Shown: one piece after another, positions 41,869-50,608 of the stretch
How the letters are laid out: the number at the start of each line of letters is the position of its first letter
Position numbering within the stretch: the first letter of the stretch is position 1
Assembly (NCBI GenBank): GCA_032161045.1
Contig: JAVHTH010000002.1
Reading direction: 5' to 3' (one strand)
DNA length: 64,000 bases
DNA from: Fervidibacter sinensis
GTDB taxonomy: Bacteria; Armatimonadota; Fervidibacteria; Fervidibacterales; Fervidibacteraceae
Made by a program: the position numbers and the translations under genes
Notes under the pieces: generated by a model
What the model was told of the DNA's origin: nothing
The model's input: only the letters and a program-made list of their open reading frames with translations
Databases searched by the model: none

Positions 41869-41940
41869 AGTGCGGGGTTCGGAATGCGATGTGCTGAGTA
41901 AAACAATAACATCGCACCTCGCACTTAGCACTCCGCACAG
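41869..41940. repeat. Paired heptamer arrays, GTGC type
   Basis: Left arm (41869-41896): AGTGCGG, GGTTCGG, AATGCGA, TGTGCTG. Right arm (41913-41940): CGCACCT, CGCACTT, AGCACTC, CGCACAG. Each arm has exact 7-nt period and the right is the reverse complement type of the left, so the whole forms an imperfect long hairpin. It is followed by ATTTTT and a CTTCGCTGTCGCTTCGTGGCT tract that recurs near 59665 and 61855. Confidence 0.75.
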
Positions 41941-42031
41941 ATTTTTGATGCTACTTCGCTGTCGCTTCGTGGCTCACTATATAGACGATATCGGTGTGGC
42001 ATTTTTCAACTTCATGCGGAGGTGATAGGCG

Positions 42032-43906
42032 ATGGTGTGGAGTATCTCGTGGGCGATGTTGGCGGTTTGTTTGATGGCTATGGCTGTGGGAGCAGTTGAG
42101 TTGGTTAGAGATGGCAAGCCAAAAGCGAGCATTGTGGCACCATCCGAAGGTCCTCCTTCTTACGCGGCGGAAGTCCTTCAACGCTACATTGAACAAGTGA
42201 GTGGAGCAAAATTGCCCATCGTTCGTGAAAGCCAAAGAGTGACAGGAGCAAAAGTAATCATTCGGGTTCGGAAGGGAACGGCGAAACTCGACGGATTTCG
42301 CATCAAAGCGAACAAAGACACAGTGCTCATTGAGGCTTCTATCCCGCGAGGTTGTGTTTACGGTGCCTACGCTTTGCTGGAAGAAATTGGGTGTCGCTTT
42401 TACGGTCCAGAGCCATTGGGGGTTGTCATCCCAAAGAAGCGAAACATTTCAATTCGCGACGGTCTCGACATTCTAAGAGAGCCTGCCTTTGAGAATCGCC
42501 TTCCATCTTACGGTGGGGCGGAACTGAACGCTTGTTGGGGCTTCAATTTTACGGGTTACACGAAAGACCCAAAGCGACGAGAACTCATTAACCGAATTGG
42601 GCTTAAGACTTGGCGATGGGGACATATTTGGCCTCAACTTATTGAGTATCAGTTCTTTGCTGACGGGCGACCGCCTGTGAAGATGGACTATTCTGACAAA
42701 CAAGATTGGTTGCCTGCCGATGAACAGGGGGTCCGCCGTCCGAACCCATCTTGGGACGCCCCTGCCGGGCAAACCCTTTGCTTCTCTAACCCTGATGCTT
42801 TCAAATGGTTCGTTGAAAACGCCGTCAATTGGGTGCTTTACAATTGCCCCGATGCCGATTACATCAGCATGTGGTCAGCGGATACGGCAGATTTATCGCT
42901 TTGTCAATGCGAGAAGTGCAAGGCAAGGGGTTGGACACCGACGGATTGGTATATCCACATTCACAACGAAATTTGGCGCCTGCTGAAGGCTAAGGGTTTC
43001 AAGGGCTCTTTCGGTTGGATCGCTTATCACGGTAGTGAGGAACCACCACAGCAAGTCAAATTGCTTGAGAACGGTAGGGACATGGATTTGCTTTATGCCC
43101 CTCGCCCGAGGGGAGCATCAATGCATGGACCGATCACGAACGACCACTCCGTTAATGTTGCCTACAGGGAAAACATTCAACGGTGGCGCAAATACCTCAG
43201 CAACTTTAAGGGCACGCGGACAGTGTTTGAGTACTACTTTGACCTCGTGCTGCTTGGGCATTTGCCTGCAGGCAGGGTTTTCCTCATTCCAAAGCCAGAG
43301 GACATGAAGGAAGAAATGCGGTTTTATCTCTCGCAAGGCTTTAACGGCTTCTTTGATTGTGACCCGCCTTCCGGTGCATTCTTCCCTGATCCACTGCGTA
43401 AGTGGCTTTATCGCAAACTTTTGTGGGACATCAACTTGGACATTGAGGCAGCAAAACGAGACTTTTTCCAGAACTACTACGGACCCGCAGCGAAGATCGT
43501 GCGTGAGGTCAGGGAGGAAGTTGAACGGCTGATGTTTGAGGAAATCAAGTGGCCAATGTGGTCGCCAGCGCACTATGCTGACAGACCAATAAAGCGTTTG
43601 AGGGAACTTGAGGCGAAACTGGACGAAGCAATCGCTAAAGTCGGCAAAGACGAAATTTTGAGACAGCGGATTGAGGTCATGAAGTTGTGGGTCCGCTACT
43701 GCGCCTTGGCGAAAGAGAGCGAGTATCACATCAAAATCACTCGTGACAGACAGAAGGGGCGAGAAGTTGAGTTGAGTATCCGTAAACTCTTTGAAGAGAA
43801 CCGCGACTTCCTCGTCAAAACAGGCTTAATGGGCGAAAGCGATGTCAGGTTTGTTGCTGAAAGCGTCGTTGACTACAACTTGAATGTCTATTTCGGCGGA
43901 AAATGA
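42032..43906 (+). CDS. Secreted DUF4838-domain protein, alpha-glucuronidase-like N-terminus
   Basis: 624 residues; GGAGGTGA precedes the ATG. Signal peptide to about residue 21 (VGAVE). The N-terminal domain (about 22-145), with YAAEVLQRYIEQVSGAKLPIV and GCVYGAYALLEEIGCRFYGP, matches the N-terminal domain of GH67 alpha-glucuronidases and related GH20-type proteins. A DUF4838 barrel-like domain follows (about 220-480), with SMWSADTADLSLCQCEKCKA (Cys pair, possibly metal) and WIAYHGSEEPPQ. C-terminal helical region (about 500-624). Presumed role in glycan degradation; no catalytic residues are established for DUF4838. Confidence 0.85.
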   Translation: MVWSISWAMLAVCLMAMAVGAVELVRDGKPKASIVAPSEGPPSYAAEVLQRYIEQVSGAKLPIVRESQRVTGAKVIIRVRKGTAKLDGFRIKANKDTVLIEASIPRGCVYGAYALLEEIGCRFYGPEPLGVVIPKKRNISIRDGLDILREPAFENRLPSYGGAELNACWGFNFTGYTKDPKRRELINRIGLKTWRWGHIWPQLIEYQFFADGRPPVKMDYSDKQDWLPADEQGVRRPNPSWDAPAGQTLCFSNPDAFKWFVENAVNWVLYNCPDADYISMWSADTADLSLCQCEKCKARGWTPTDWYIHIHNEIWRLLKAKGFKGSFGWIAYHGSEEPPQQVKLLENGRDMDLLYAPRPRGASMHGPITNDHSVNVAYRENIQRWRKYLSNFKGTRTVFEYYFDLVLLGHLPAGRVFLIPKPEDMKEEMRFYLSQGFNGFFDCDPPSGAFFPDPLRKWLYRKLLWDINLDIEAAKRDFFQNYYGPAAKIVREVREEVERLMFEEIKWPMWSPAHYADRPIKRLRELEAKLDEAIAKVGKDEILRQRIEVMKLWVRYCALAKESEYHIKITRDRQKGREVELSIRKLFEENRDFLVKTGLMGESDVRFVAESVVDYNLNVYFGGK

Positions 43907-43940
43907 GTTTTTGGGCTCAATGGGAATCTTGCGCGATTTT

Positions 43941-44004
43941 GGGCGAGGTTCCTGCCGAGCCGATAATGGGTGCTGGGTGCGATGTGCAGGGGTGCGGTGT
44001 TGAT
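43941..44004. repeat. Dispersed hairpin element followed by a heptamer array
   Basis: 43941-43961 is a copy of the 21-nt element (GGGCGAGG, TTCC, TGCCGAGCC). From 43969 the heptamers GGTGCTG, GGTGCGA, TGTGCAG and GGTGCGG follow, with one extra base before the last. Unlike the arrays at 41869 and 61770, no facing reverse-complement arm is obvious. The remaining gap to 44174 contains no gene. Confidence 0.6.
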
Positions 44005-44174
44005 TGTAAGAATTCGCCAAATTGGAAGATGGGTAGTTGGGCGAGTTGGGATTTTAAGCAAGTAGCGTTGCGGCTTTGTCTGCGACGGTCGTTAAAACCA
44101 CCGTCACCCATATAGGACGACGCTACCAATGTTATCCTAACGCGCAACATTCGCCAACTTGTTGTAAAAGAAGT

Positions 44175-45248
44175 TCAATATTCGCCGTATTTGCGCACAA
44201 GTTCCATAACCCGGCAATATTGCTCAAAACTGACCGTTGGCGGGACCGAATGGTCGCTGTGGTAAATGTAACCGCCACCGACTTTTGCGACTTCAAATTT
44301 GCTGCGAATTTCCTCCTCAATCACTTTCGGGTCGGGATGAGCCATTTTCATGACATCAATGTTGCCCATGAAAGCCAGTCTATCCCCGTATTGCTTTTTC
44401 AACTCTCTCACATCCATGTTCGCTTTAGCCTCAAGGGGTTGCAAGCAGTCAATGCCAGCCTCAATCAAGTGCGGAATAAGCAGCCTGACATCTCCATCGG
44501 TGTGGTAAATAACTGGCATGCCTTTGCTGTGGAAGTAATTGCACAACTCACGGTCAAAGGGCATGATAAGGTCGCGATAAAGTTTTGGCGAAAAGAGCGG
44601 ACCATTGCGGTAACCCATGTCATTGAAGAGGAATGCGACATCAAAAGTGTAGCCTGCGTCTTCAATGATGAGTTTCGCAACCCGCAAAACCAACTCCGTC
44701 GTGGTCTCAACCATGTCTCTGAACCACTCGGGCTCTTCAACCATCATGACGAGCAAATCTTCGCTCTTGACATAACTTTGCAAGTGGTCGTAGCCGACCG
44801 CTGCGCAAAAAGCGAGACATTTGCCTTCAGAGCGAGCGCGTTGGTAAGATGTCCTCAACCCAACCCAATCAACCCTTGTGTAGTCGGGAGCGAAATCGGG
44901 GCTAAGTCGTTCCTTAATTCTCAGCCAATCTTCCTTGGTCTTGACAGCCCATTCAATGATTTCTGGGGTGCTTGCGTAAGTTCTGAAGTTTTTGCGAACT
45001 CCACCGAAGGGTGTCGTCTCAATGATGTAAGTGTCGTTCTTGTAGAGCGTGCGGACCTCAAACATTGGGGATTGGTCAAAACTGAAACCGACGAGTTCGT
45101 AGCCGAAATAGTCGGAGACGGGAATTTCTGCTGGCAATCCCTCGCGCTGCCACCGCCGCACCGTTTCAGCCCAAGGGCTGTCGTGGATTGGAACTCGGTC
45201 GGGCTCTTCATGCCTTAAGGCTTTCAAAAACCGTTCGCGACTCGTCAT
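44175..45248 (-). CDS. Uroporphyrinogen decarboxylase-family protein (methyltransferase-like)
   Basis: 357 residues from ATG 45248, with AAGGAGG upstream. Opens with SRERFLKALRHEEPDRVPI, the family start. The core contains NDMGYRNGPLFSPKLYRDLIMPF and PVIYHTDGDVRLLIPHLIEAGIDCLQPLEAKANMD, a His/Cys zinc-type site as in MtaA/CmuA/MtbA-like methyltransferases rather than the arginine-rich haem enzyme HemE. The haem pathway is not otherwise nearby. Substrate may be a methylated or phenolic plant-derived compound. Downstream partner of the next gene, with 25 bp between them. Confidence 0.88.
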   Translation of the reverse strand: MTSRERFLKALRHEEPDRVPIHDSPWAETVRRWQREGLPAEIPVSDYFGYELVGFSFDQSPMFEVRTLYKNDTYIIETTPFGGVRKNFRTYASTPEIIEWAVKTKEDWLRIKERLSPDFAPDYTRVDWVGLRTSYQRARSEGKCLAFCAAVGYDHLQSYVKSEDLLVMMVEEPEWFRDMVETTTELVLRVAKLIIEDAGYTFDVAFLFNDMGYRNGPLFSPKLYRDLIMPFDRELCNYFHSKGMPVIYHTDGDVRLLIPHLIEAGIDCLQPLEAKANMDVRELKKQYGDRLAFMGNIDVMKMAHPDPKVIEEEIRSKFEVAKVGGGYIYHSDHSVPPTVSFEQYCRVMELVRKYGEY

Positions 45249-45273
45249 AGTCCTTCGCCTCCTTCGTTTTTCG

Positions 45274-46434
45274 TCACTCGTATCGCCCAAACTCCTTCGC
45301 TGTCTCATACATCGCCCATAAGTTTTCCAAAGGCGTGAAAGGCGCTAAATTGTTGCCTTCACGCAAAATGAACTTACCGCCTTCCATCACGCCGCTTCGC
45401 AAAATTTTGATTGTCTCATTGCGAACTTGCTCTGGCGAACCGTAGCGCAAGACCACTACTGATGGACCGCCGAGCAGTTCAACTTCGGGTCCCAAATCTC
45501 GTCGTGCCTTGCCCAAGTCAATGGGAAAGCCTGTGTCAATGCTCCTAACGCGCAAGTTGTCGCGAAGAAAAACCAAATGCCTTTGAACATCGCCGCAAAG
45601 GTGAATGCTGATGGGGGCATCGGGTTCAGCCAGTTCGTCAACCAAGCGTTTGTGGAACGGGAAAATGAGTTCGCGATACATTTCGGTGCTCAGCAACTCA
45701 ATGCTGTCGTCCGCAAAGCCCCAAGGTTTTGCTTTTTCGGGCAAGCCCAAATGTTTGCGGTAGGCTTTGATGCGGTTTATGATCGCAGTGGTGACGAAAT
45801 CAAGCAACTGCAAGGCATACTCGGTGTCTTCAACCAAGTCGGTCACAAACTCCGTCGCACCACGCAAATTGCAACAAACGGTCATCGGTCCGTCAGTGCC
45901 CAAACCGCAAGGGGTCACTGAAGCGATAGGACGCCCAAACATCTCAAAGCCTTTTTCCTGCTGCCTTTTGAAGTGCTCGTAAAAATCCCAGTTTCGTCGC
46001 ATCAAACCGCTTTTGAACGGGTCGGGCAAGCCCTTGTCAAAGAGCATTCGCTTGTTTTCGTCGCGGAGCAAAGGGACAACATCGGGAACTTGGTCGTGGT
46101 AGAAGCGAATCTCACACCCGAACCAAGCGGCTTCGTAAACATTCTGGAAGTCAACCCAAACATGCCATCCATCCTTTGGCAATCCCATTTCGGCGTCTTG
46201 AGGGACATTGTGGCGAACCCAACAAAGGTGTTCAATTTGGCGCTCAAGCATCATTTGAGGGTCGCTGAAGTATTGCTCAAAAGTTATGCCGCGTGGGTTT
46301 GCTTCAGGGAGCCACATTGTGAAGCGGGTGTTGATGCCGAAGATGACTGGGACTCTGATCGGCTTTCCTTCTCGGTAAGCCTGCCAAACTTGCTTCACCT
46401 CTTCGTTGTGCCGCTCAAAATCCACTCCTCTCAT
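45274..46434 (-). CDS. Uroporphyrinogen decarboxylase-family protein (methyltransferase-like)
   Basis: 386 residues from ATG 46434 (AAGGTGG 7 nt upstream; a TTG at 46470 is also in frame). The barrel has GFADDSIELLSTEMYRELIFPFHKRL and PISIHLCGDVQRHLVFLRDNL, carrying the HxC putative zinc ligands of cobalamin- or methyl-group-transfer relatives. It forms a two-gene unit with the following paralogue (44175-45248); the two are distant, so probably with different roles, for instance two halves of a methyl-transfer step. Confidence 0.88.
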   Translation of the reverse strand: MRGVDFERHNEEVKQVWQAYREGKPIRVPVIFGINTRFTMWLPEANPRGITFEQYFSDPQMMLERQIEHLCWVRHNVPQDAEMGLPKDGWHVWVDFQNVYEAAWFGCEIRFYHDQVPDVVPLLRDENKRMLFDKGLPDPFKSGLMRRNWDFYEHFKRQQEKGFEMFGRPIASVTPCGLGTDGPMTVCCNLRGATEFVTDLVEDTEYALQLLDFVTTAIINRIKAYRKHLGLPEKAKPWGFADDSIELLSTEMYRELIFPFHKRLVDELAEPDAPISIHLCGDVQRHLVFLRDNLRVRSIDTGFPIDLGKARRDLGPEVELLGGPSVVVLRYGSPEQVRNETIKILRSGVMEGGKFILREGNNLAPFTPLENLWAMYETAKEFGRYE

Positions 46435-46704
46435 CGCCTGCCACCTTTTCAGGTCAAATTTTTCCGCCAAATAAATGCCCGATTGATAGTTTGGCGCAGA
46501 ACTGCCCGGTGCGAGTGTATTTGCTCAGCATGTTCGCGTTAAAACCGAAACAAAAAACAGGGCTTCGTTGAACGCAAATTTGTGCCCGGAGTCAAACCAT
46601 GCCTCACAGGTTTGTTCAACCCAAAAACTCAATCAAACTGGCGTCAAACTCCGGCAAATTGCCCATTTACATCACTGGGATTTGCAGGCATAATTTTGCC
46701 GTAA

Positions 46705-46732
46705 CTTATTGAGTGAGCGTTCAATCAATAAG
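46705..46732. promoter_or_regulatory. TetR-type operator upstream of the efflux operon
   Basis: 28-bp palindrome with 12 of 14 matching half-site bases: CTTATTGA (46705-46712) and TCAATAAG (46725-46732) at the ends, and a core of TGA-TGA-CG-TCA-TCA type, a pattern common for TetR regulators. It reaches into the ribosome-binding site AAGGTGA of the TetR gene 12 bp downstream, so a bound regulator would repress its own operon. Confidence 0.8.
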
Positions 46733-46743
46733 GTGATGGCGAA

Positions 46744-47388
46744 GTGCCGAGGAGAAAGCGTAAAAGGATGACACCTGAAGAGAGGCAAGTGCAAATTGTT
46801 GAGGCTGCAGCCAAGTTGTTCGCCGAAAAGGGATTTGACGGGACATCCATTGACGATATCGCTGAAGCGTGTGGTGTGGCTGCTGGTTTGATTTACCACT
46901 ACTTTGACAGCAAAGCGGACATTTTGAAGGCGTTGATAGAACGAAAGGCATTCCTGCCGCGAATGGCTGAGATCCTACGGACTCCGCCAAAGGCGACCGT
47001 TGAGGAGACTTTGACAGAACTCGCTTATGCAATTTGGGAGATGCTTGAGGAGAGACGAGAAATGGTTTTGATGATGCACGGTGAAATGCAACGGAACCCT
47101 GAAGTTGTGAAAGTTATCGGCGAGGTCATCAAAACGGGCATCAATTTGCTTTCCGAATACTTGAATGCCAAAAAGGTTGCGGGTGAGTTGAGGGAGGACT
47201 TGGACACCGAAATTTTCGTCCGAACTTTTTGGGGCTCTATTTTTGAGTCCTTCTTCGCTCACCACAAGTTATCCCCGTTCGTCCGCCGTATCTCTCCAAA
47301 GCGGCTGGTTCGTGGAATAGTGAGGCTTTTGCTTTACGGAGCGATCAATCCGAACCAATCCGGAATCAAAGGGGAGAGCGAGCAATGA
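46744..47388 (+). CDS. TetR/AcrR-family transcriptional regulator
   Basis: 214 residues from GTG 46744, AAGGTGA upstream. N-terminal HTH (about 14-60): RQVQIVEAAAKLFAEKGFDGTSIDDIAEACGVAAGLIYHYFDSKADILKALIE, the classical TetR pattern. The C-terminal ligand-binding helices are not diagnostic. A 28-bp palindrome 12 bp upstream is the likely operator. Its stop overlaps the TolC gene start by 4 bp, so it controls the efflux operon it heads, presumably released by a drug-like or membrane-active compound. Confidence 0.95.
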   Translation: MPRRKRKRMTPEERQVQIVEAAAKLFAEKGFDGTSIDDIAEACGVAAGLIYHYFDSKADILKALIERKAFLPRMAEILRTPPKATVEETLTELAYAIWEMLEERREMVLMMHGEMQRNPEVVKVIGEVIKTGINLLSEYLNAKKVAGELREDLDTEIFVRTFWGSIFESFFAHHKLSPFVRRISPKRLVRGIVRLLLYGAINPNQSGIKGESEQ

Positions 47389-48758
47389 GGAATTGGCTTT
47401 TGGGGTTGACTGTTTTTGTTGCCATTTCCGTCGCTAACGCTCAAGAGCAACAGCCCTTGACATTGCAACAATGCATTGAAATCGCCCTTAAAACTCACCC
47501 GTTGATGAGGCTATCGTATCGCCAACTGGACGCGGCCATTGCCCGTAGCGAACAGGCAAAGGCTCAATGGCTTCCCGAGTTGACATTTAGCGGTCTCCAG
47601 AGAAGGCAAGGACCGACGGTGAGTTTCACTATCCCCAACCCGATAACTGGCAGACCCACTTCAATAGAGATTGTCAAGCGTGATATGAGAACTTTGACTG
47701 TAGAGTTTCGGCAAAGTTTGCTGAGTTTCGGACGAAAATCCGCCTCCATTCAAGGAGCAACTTATCAAGTCAACGCCGTCTCTGCAACGGTCAGAGCAGT
47801 TCAATCGCAGTTGATTTTGATGGTGACCGAAGCATATGCCAATGTCCTCGCTGCACAAGCGATGGAGGAGGTCGCGAGGCAAGCGGTTGAAAGGGTCAAA
47901 GTCGTTCTTAAAACCGCAAAAGCAAGATACGATGCCGGAGTAGCGCCGAAGTTTGATGTCTTGAGGGCGGAAGCGGAATTGGCGGCTGCCGAGGAACAAC
48001 TTTTAACGGCACGCAATGGAGTTGCTTTAGCAAAGGCTGCACTGAATCAACTTCTCGGTCGTCCAACTGATTCGCCGATTGAACTTAGTCCGCTCCCCGA
48101 ACCATTTGAGGTTGATCCAGAGACCTTGAGAAGCGAACCATTTATCAAGCAAGCGTTAGCAAATCGCCCGGAAATGAAGTCTTTGGAGTGGCAAATTAGG
48201 TCCGCAGAAGAATTCCTCAAACTGGCAAAGGTGGATAGAAACCCGCTCGTGCTATTGACAGGAAGTTATGTCCGTCAGACCAAGACGGGATTCGCTGAGG
48301 ATTACCAATGGGGCGTAAACCTTGTCGTGCAGTTTCCAATCTTTGACAGCGGACGAAGAGAAAGCGTTGTCAAGGAAAGGGAAGCGACTCTGGAACAAGC
48401 ACTGGCACAACGGGAGCACCAAGAACGCCAAATTGCCCTTGAAGTTGAGCAGGCTGTCCGCAATTTTCAAGTGGCTTTGCAAAGGTTAAAAACGGCAAGG
48501 GCAGCGCTTGTTTCTGCTGAGGAAGCATTCCGATTGGCTCAGGTTCGCTATGAAGGTGGGGTTGGAACTCAAGTTGAAGTTTGGGATGCTCAAGTTGCCC
48601 TCACACGAGCCCGAGCAAATGAAGTGCAGGCTCTTTATGACGCACATAAAGCCTTTGCCCGTTTAGTCTACGCAACGGGCTTGACAGAAGTGGAAGTGAA
48701 GAATTTGCTGAGAACCCTAACTGCTTCAAACCAAAATGACGGAGGCGAAAGAAGATGA
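47385..48758 (+). CDS. TolC-family outer-membrane efflux channel
   Basis: 457 residues; ATG overlaps the TetR stop by 4 bp. Signal peptide ends near VANAQ. Two internal repeats of the OEP domain with long coiled helices (LTLQQCIEIALKTHPLMRLSYRQL; AKARYDAGVAPKFDVLRAEAELAAAEEQL; QVRYEGGVGTQVEVWDAQVALTRARANEVQALYDAHKAFARL). It forms the trimeric outer-membrane duct for the adaptor and RND pump encoded next. The stop overlaps the adaptor start by 4 bp. Confidence 0.95.
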   Translation: MRNWLLGLTVFVAISVANAQEQQPLTLQQCIEIALKTHPLMRLSYRQLDAAIARSEQAKAQWLPELTFSGLQRRQGPTVSFTIPNPITGRPTSIEIVKRDMRTLTVEFRQSLLSFGRKSASIQGATYQVNAVSATVRAVQSQLILMVTEAYANVLAAQAMEEVARQAVERVKVVLKTAKARYDAGVAPKFDVLRAEAELAAAEEQLLTARNGVALAKAALNQLLGRPTDSPIELSPLPEPFEVDPETLRSEPFIKQALANRPEMKSLEWQIRSAEEFLKLAKVDRNPLVLLTGSYVRQTKTGFAEDYQWGVNLVVQFPIFDSGRRESVVKEREATLEQALAQREHQERQIALEVEQAVRNFQVALQRLKTARAALVSAEEAFRLAQVRYEGGVGTQVEVWDAQVALTRARANEVQALYDAHKAFARLVYATGLTEVEVKNLLRTLTASNQNDGGERR

Positions 48759-50593
48759 AGGGGCAAGTTAGGTTTATTGTCATCGGGTTGGTCGTTCTCG
48801 TTGCCGCTGCATTGATTTTCGTATCACGGCGTCAGCAAATTCAATTGCAGAGAAGCCTCGCTAAGGCTCAAGAGGAAATTAGAGCAGCGGTTCCCGTTGA
48901 GGTGGTCAAACCTGTTAGGCGTGAACTTCAGGAGACCATACAAGTTATGGGCACAATAAAAGCCTTGCAGGACATCAACATTGGCTCTGAATTAATTGGG
49001 CGAGTCGTTTATGTGGGCGCCCGTGAAGGGGATTTTGTCAAGGCAGGTCAAGTCCTCATCAAACTTGATGACTCTGCCATCCGCGCCCAAGTTGACCAAG
49101 CAAGGGCTGCATACTTGCAGGCACTAACTCGCTATGAGCAAGTCAAAGCCGCTGCTCAAATTCCGTCAACTCAAGCTGACACCGATGTTGAGCAGGCTTT
49201 GGCTCAACTTGAGCAACTTCAAAGCCGATTAAAGCAACTTCAAACGAGCCGTGAACTCACTTACCGAGAAACTGACTTGACAGTTCAACAGGCAGAGGCT
49301 TTGGTTGAAACCGCTCGCAACCGAGTTCAAGAGTTGGAGCGCCAAATTGAAATCGTGGACGAGCAACTGAGAAACCAACTCCAACAGGCGGAAGCAGAGA
49401 AGCGCGCTGCCGAGTTGACGCTGAAGAAGTTGAAGGAAGGCGCACGCCCTCAGGAGAAAGAGCAAGCACGCCAACAACTTCTCGCCGCTGAGGCGAACTA
49501 TCGGACCGCAAAACTCAATTGGGAACGCTCTCAAAAACTCTACGAAGAAGGTGCAATCCCAAAGGCTCAATTGGACGAGGCGCAAAGACAACTTGAAACT
49601 GCTCAGGCTGCATACGAAGCGGCGAAGGCTGCATATGACTTGGTCATGGAAGGGGCAAGGGCAGAAGACATCGCCGTCGCTGAAGAGCGACTGAAGCAAG
49701 CGGAAGCGAACTTGAAAAACGCTCAGGCTGTTCAGAAGCAGCGAGAGATTCTGCGTTCGCAACTTGAATCGGCAAAGGCTCAGTTGCGTCAGGCACAGGC
49801 TCAGTTGGAGTTGGCGAAAGCAGCGCAGTTGAAACGACAAATTATTGAACGGGACATTGACGCCCTGCAGGCTCAAATCAAGCAACTTCAAGCCGCTTTA
49901 AAACTGGCAACCGCTGGTCGTGTTAGGAAAGTCACATCCCAGAAGGACATTGAACTCGCCCGCACCCAAGTTGAACAAGCGAAGGCGATGCTTGACAGTG
50001 CTTTAGCGACACTTCGTAAAACCGTCATAGTTGCCCCTGTAAGCGGTTACATTGCCACAAAGAATGTTGAAGTCGGCAACACGGTCTCGCCGGGCGTTCC
50101 TTTGATGAGGTTGGTTGCTGCAGGAGCGGTTGAATTTGAAGTCAACCTGTCGGAAAGCGATTTCGCTAAAGTTCAAGACGGTCAAACTGTCATGGTTCGG
50201 GTTGACACTTTGCCCAATCGCGTTCTCAAAGGTTTCGTGAGCAAACTTGTCCCCATTGCGGAAGCAGCATCACGGCAGTTCAAAATCAAGGTTGTTCTGC
50301 CGGGAGCCGATAAGTTGGTCAAGCCGGGTTCGTTCGCTCGCGGGGAAATCATTGTCAACCGAATTCCTAACGCCCTCGTTTTGCCGCCAGAATGCATTCT
50401 TGAGTGGCAAGGTAAAACAAGCGTTTTCGTCACCGACGGCAAAGTTGCCCGCCAACGCCCTGTTAAAGTCGGGGTGCGAACTGCCAGATGGGTGCAAATC
50501 CTTGAAGGCGTTACCGAAAACGACCAAGTCATCAAAAGCGGACTTGAACGGCTCAGCGATGGAACTCCTGTGAAAGTAGTTGGAGGGGAATAA
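48755..50593 (+). CDS. RND/HlyD-type periplasmic adaptor with very long coiled coil
   Basis: 612 residues, against about 370-400 for typical AcrA-type adaptors. N-terminal membrane helix (about 5-24), lipoyl half-motif (GRVVYVGAREGDFVKAGQVLIKLDDSA), then about 300 residues of Gln/Ala/Glu-rich coiled coil (about 115-410), the second lipoyl half (VIVAPVSGYIATKNVEVGNTVSPG), beta-barrel (VEFEVNLSESDFAKVQDG) and membrane-proximal domain. The long hairpin could span a thicker periplasm, as in diderms with large envelopes, or reflect an extra helical pair. Overlaps the tolC-like gene by 4 bp. Two toxin-antitoxin-like units on the other strand separate it from the pump. Confidence 0.93.
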   Translation: MKGQVRFIVIGLVVLVAAALIFVSRRQQIQLQRSLAKAQEEIRAAVPVEVVKPVRRELQETIQVMGTIKALQDINIGSELIGRVVYVGAREGDFVKAGQVLIKLDDSAIRAQVDQARAAYLQALTRYEQVKAAAQIPSTQADTDVEQALAQLEQLQSRLKQLQTSRELTYRETDLTVQQAEALVETARNRVQELERQIEIVDEQLRNQLQQAEAEKRAAELTLKKLKEGARPQEKEQARQQLLAAEANYRTAKLNWERSQKLYEEGAIPKAQLDEAQRQLETAQAAYEAAKAAYDLVMEGARAEDIAVAEERLKQAEANLKNAQAVQKQREILRSQLESAKAQLRQAQAQLELAKAAQLKRQIIERDIDALQAQIKQLQAALKLATAGRVRKVTSQKDIELARTQVEQAKAMLDSALATLRKTVIVAPVSGYIATKNVEVGNTVSPGVPLMRLVAAGAVEFEVNLSESDFAKVQDGQTVMVRVDTLPNRVLKGFVSKLVPIAEAASRQFKIKVVLPGADKLVKPGSFARGEIIVNRIPNALVLPPECILEWQGKTSVFVTDGKVARQRPVKVGVRTARWVQILEGVTENDQVIKSGLERLSDGTPVKVVGGE

Positions 50594-50608
50594 CCGAGCA
50601 TGGGAATT

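Noticed and set aside
41869..41940. CRISPR array
   Set aside because: Units are 7 nt without spacers of constant length, and no cas genes are present.
44076..45218. 380-codon plus-strand open frame
   Set aside because: Lies antisense to the UroD-family gene at 44175-45248; composition reflects the complementary codons.
44175..46434. hemE genes linked to hemD at 59721
   Set aside because: Both UroD-family proteins carry His/Cys metal-site features of the methyltransferase branch and are far from hemD.
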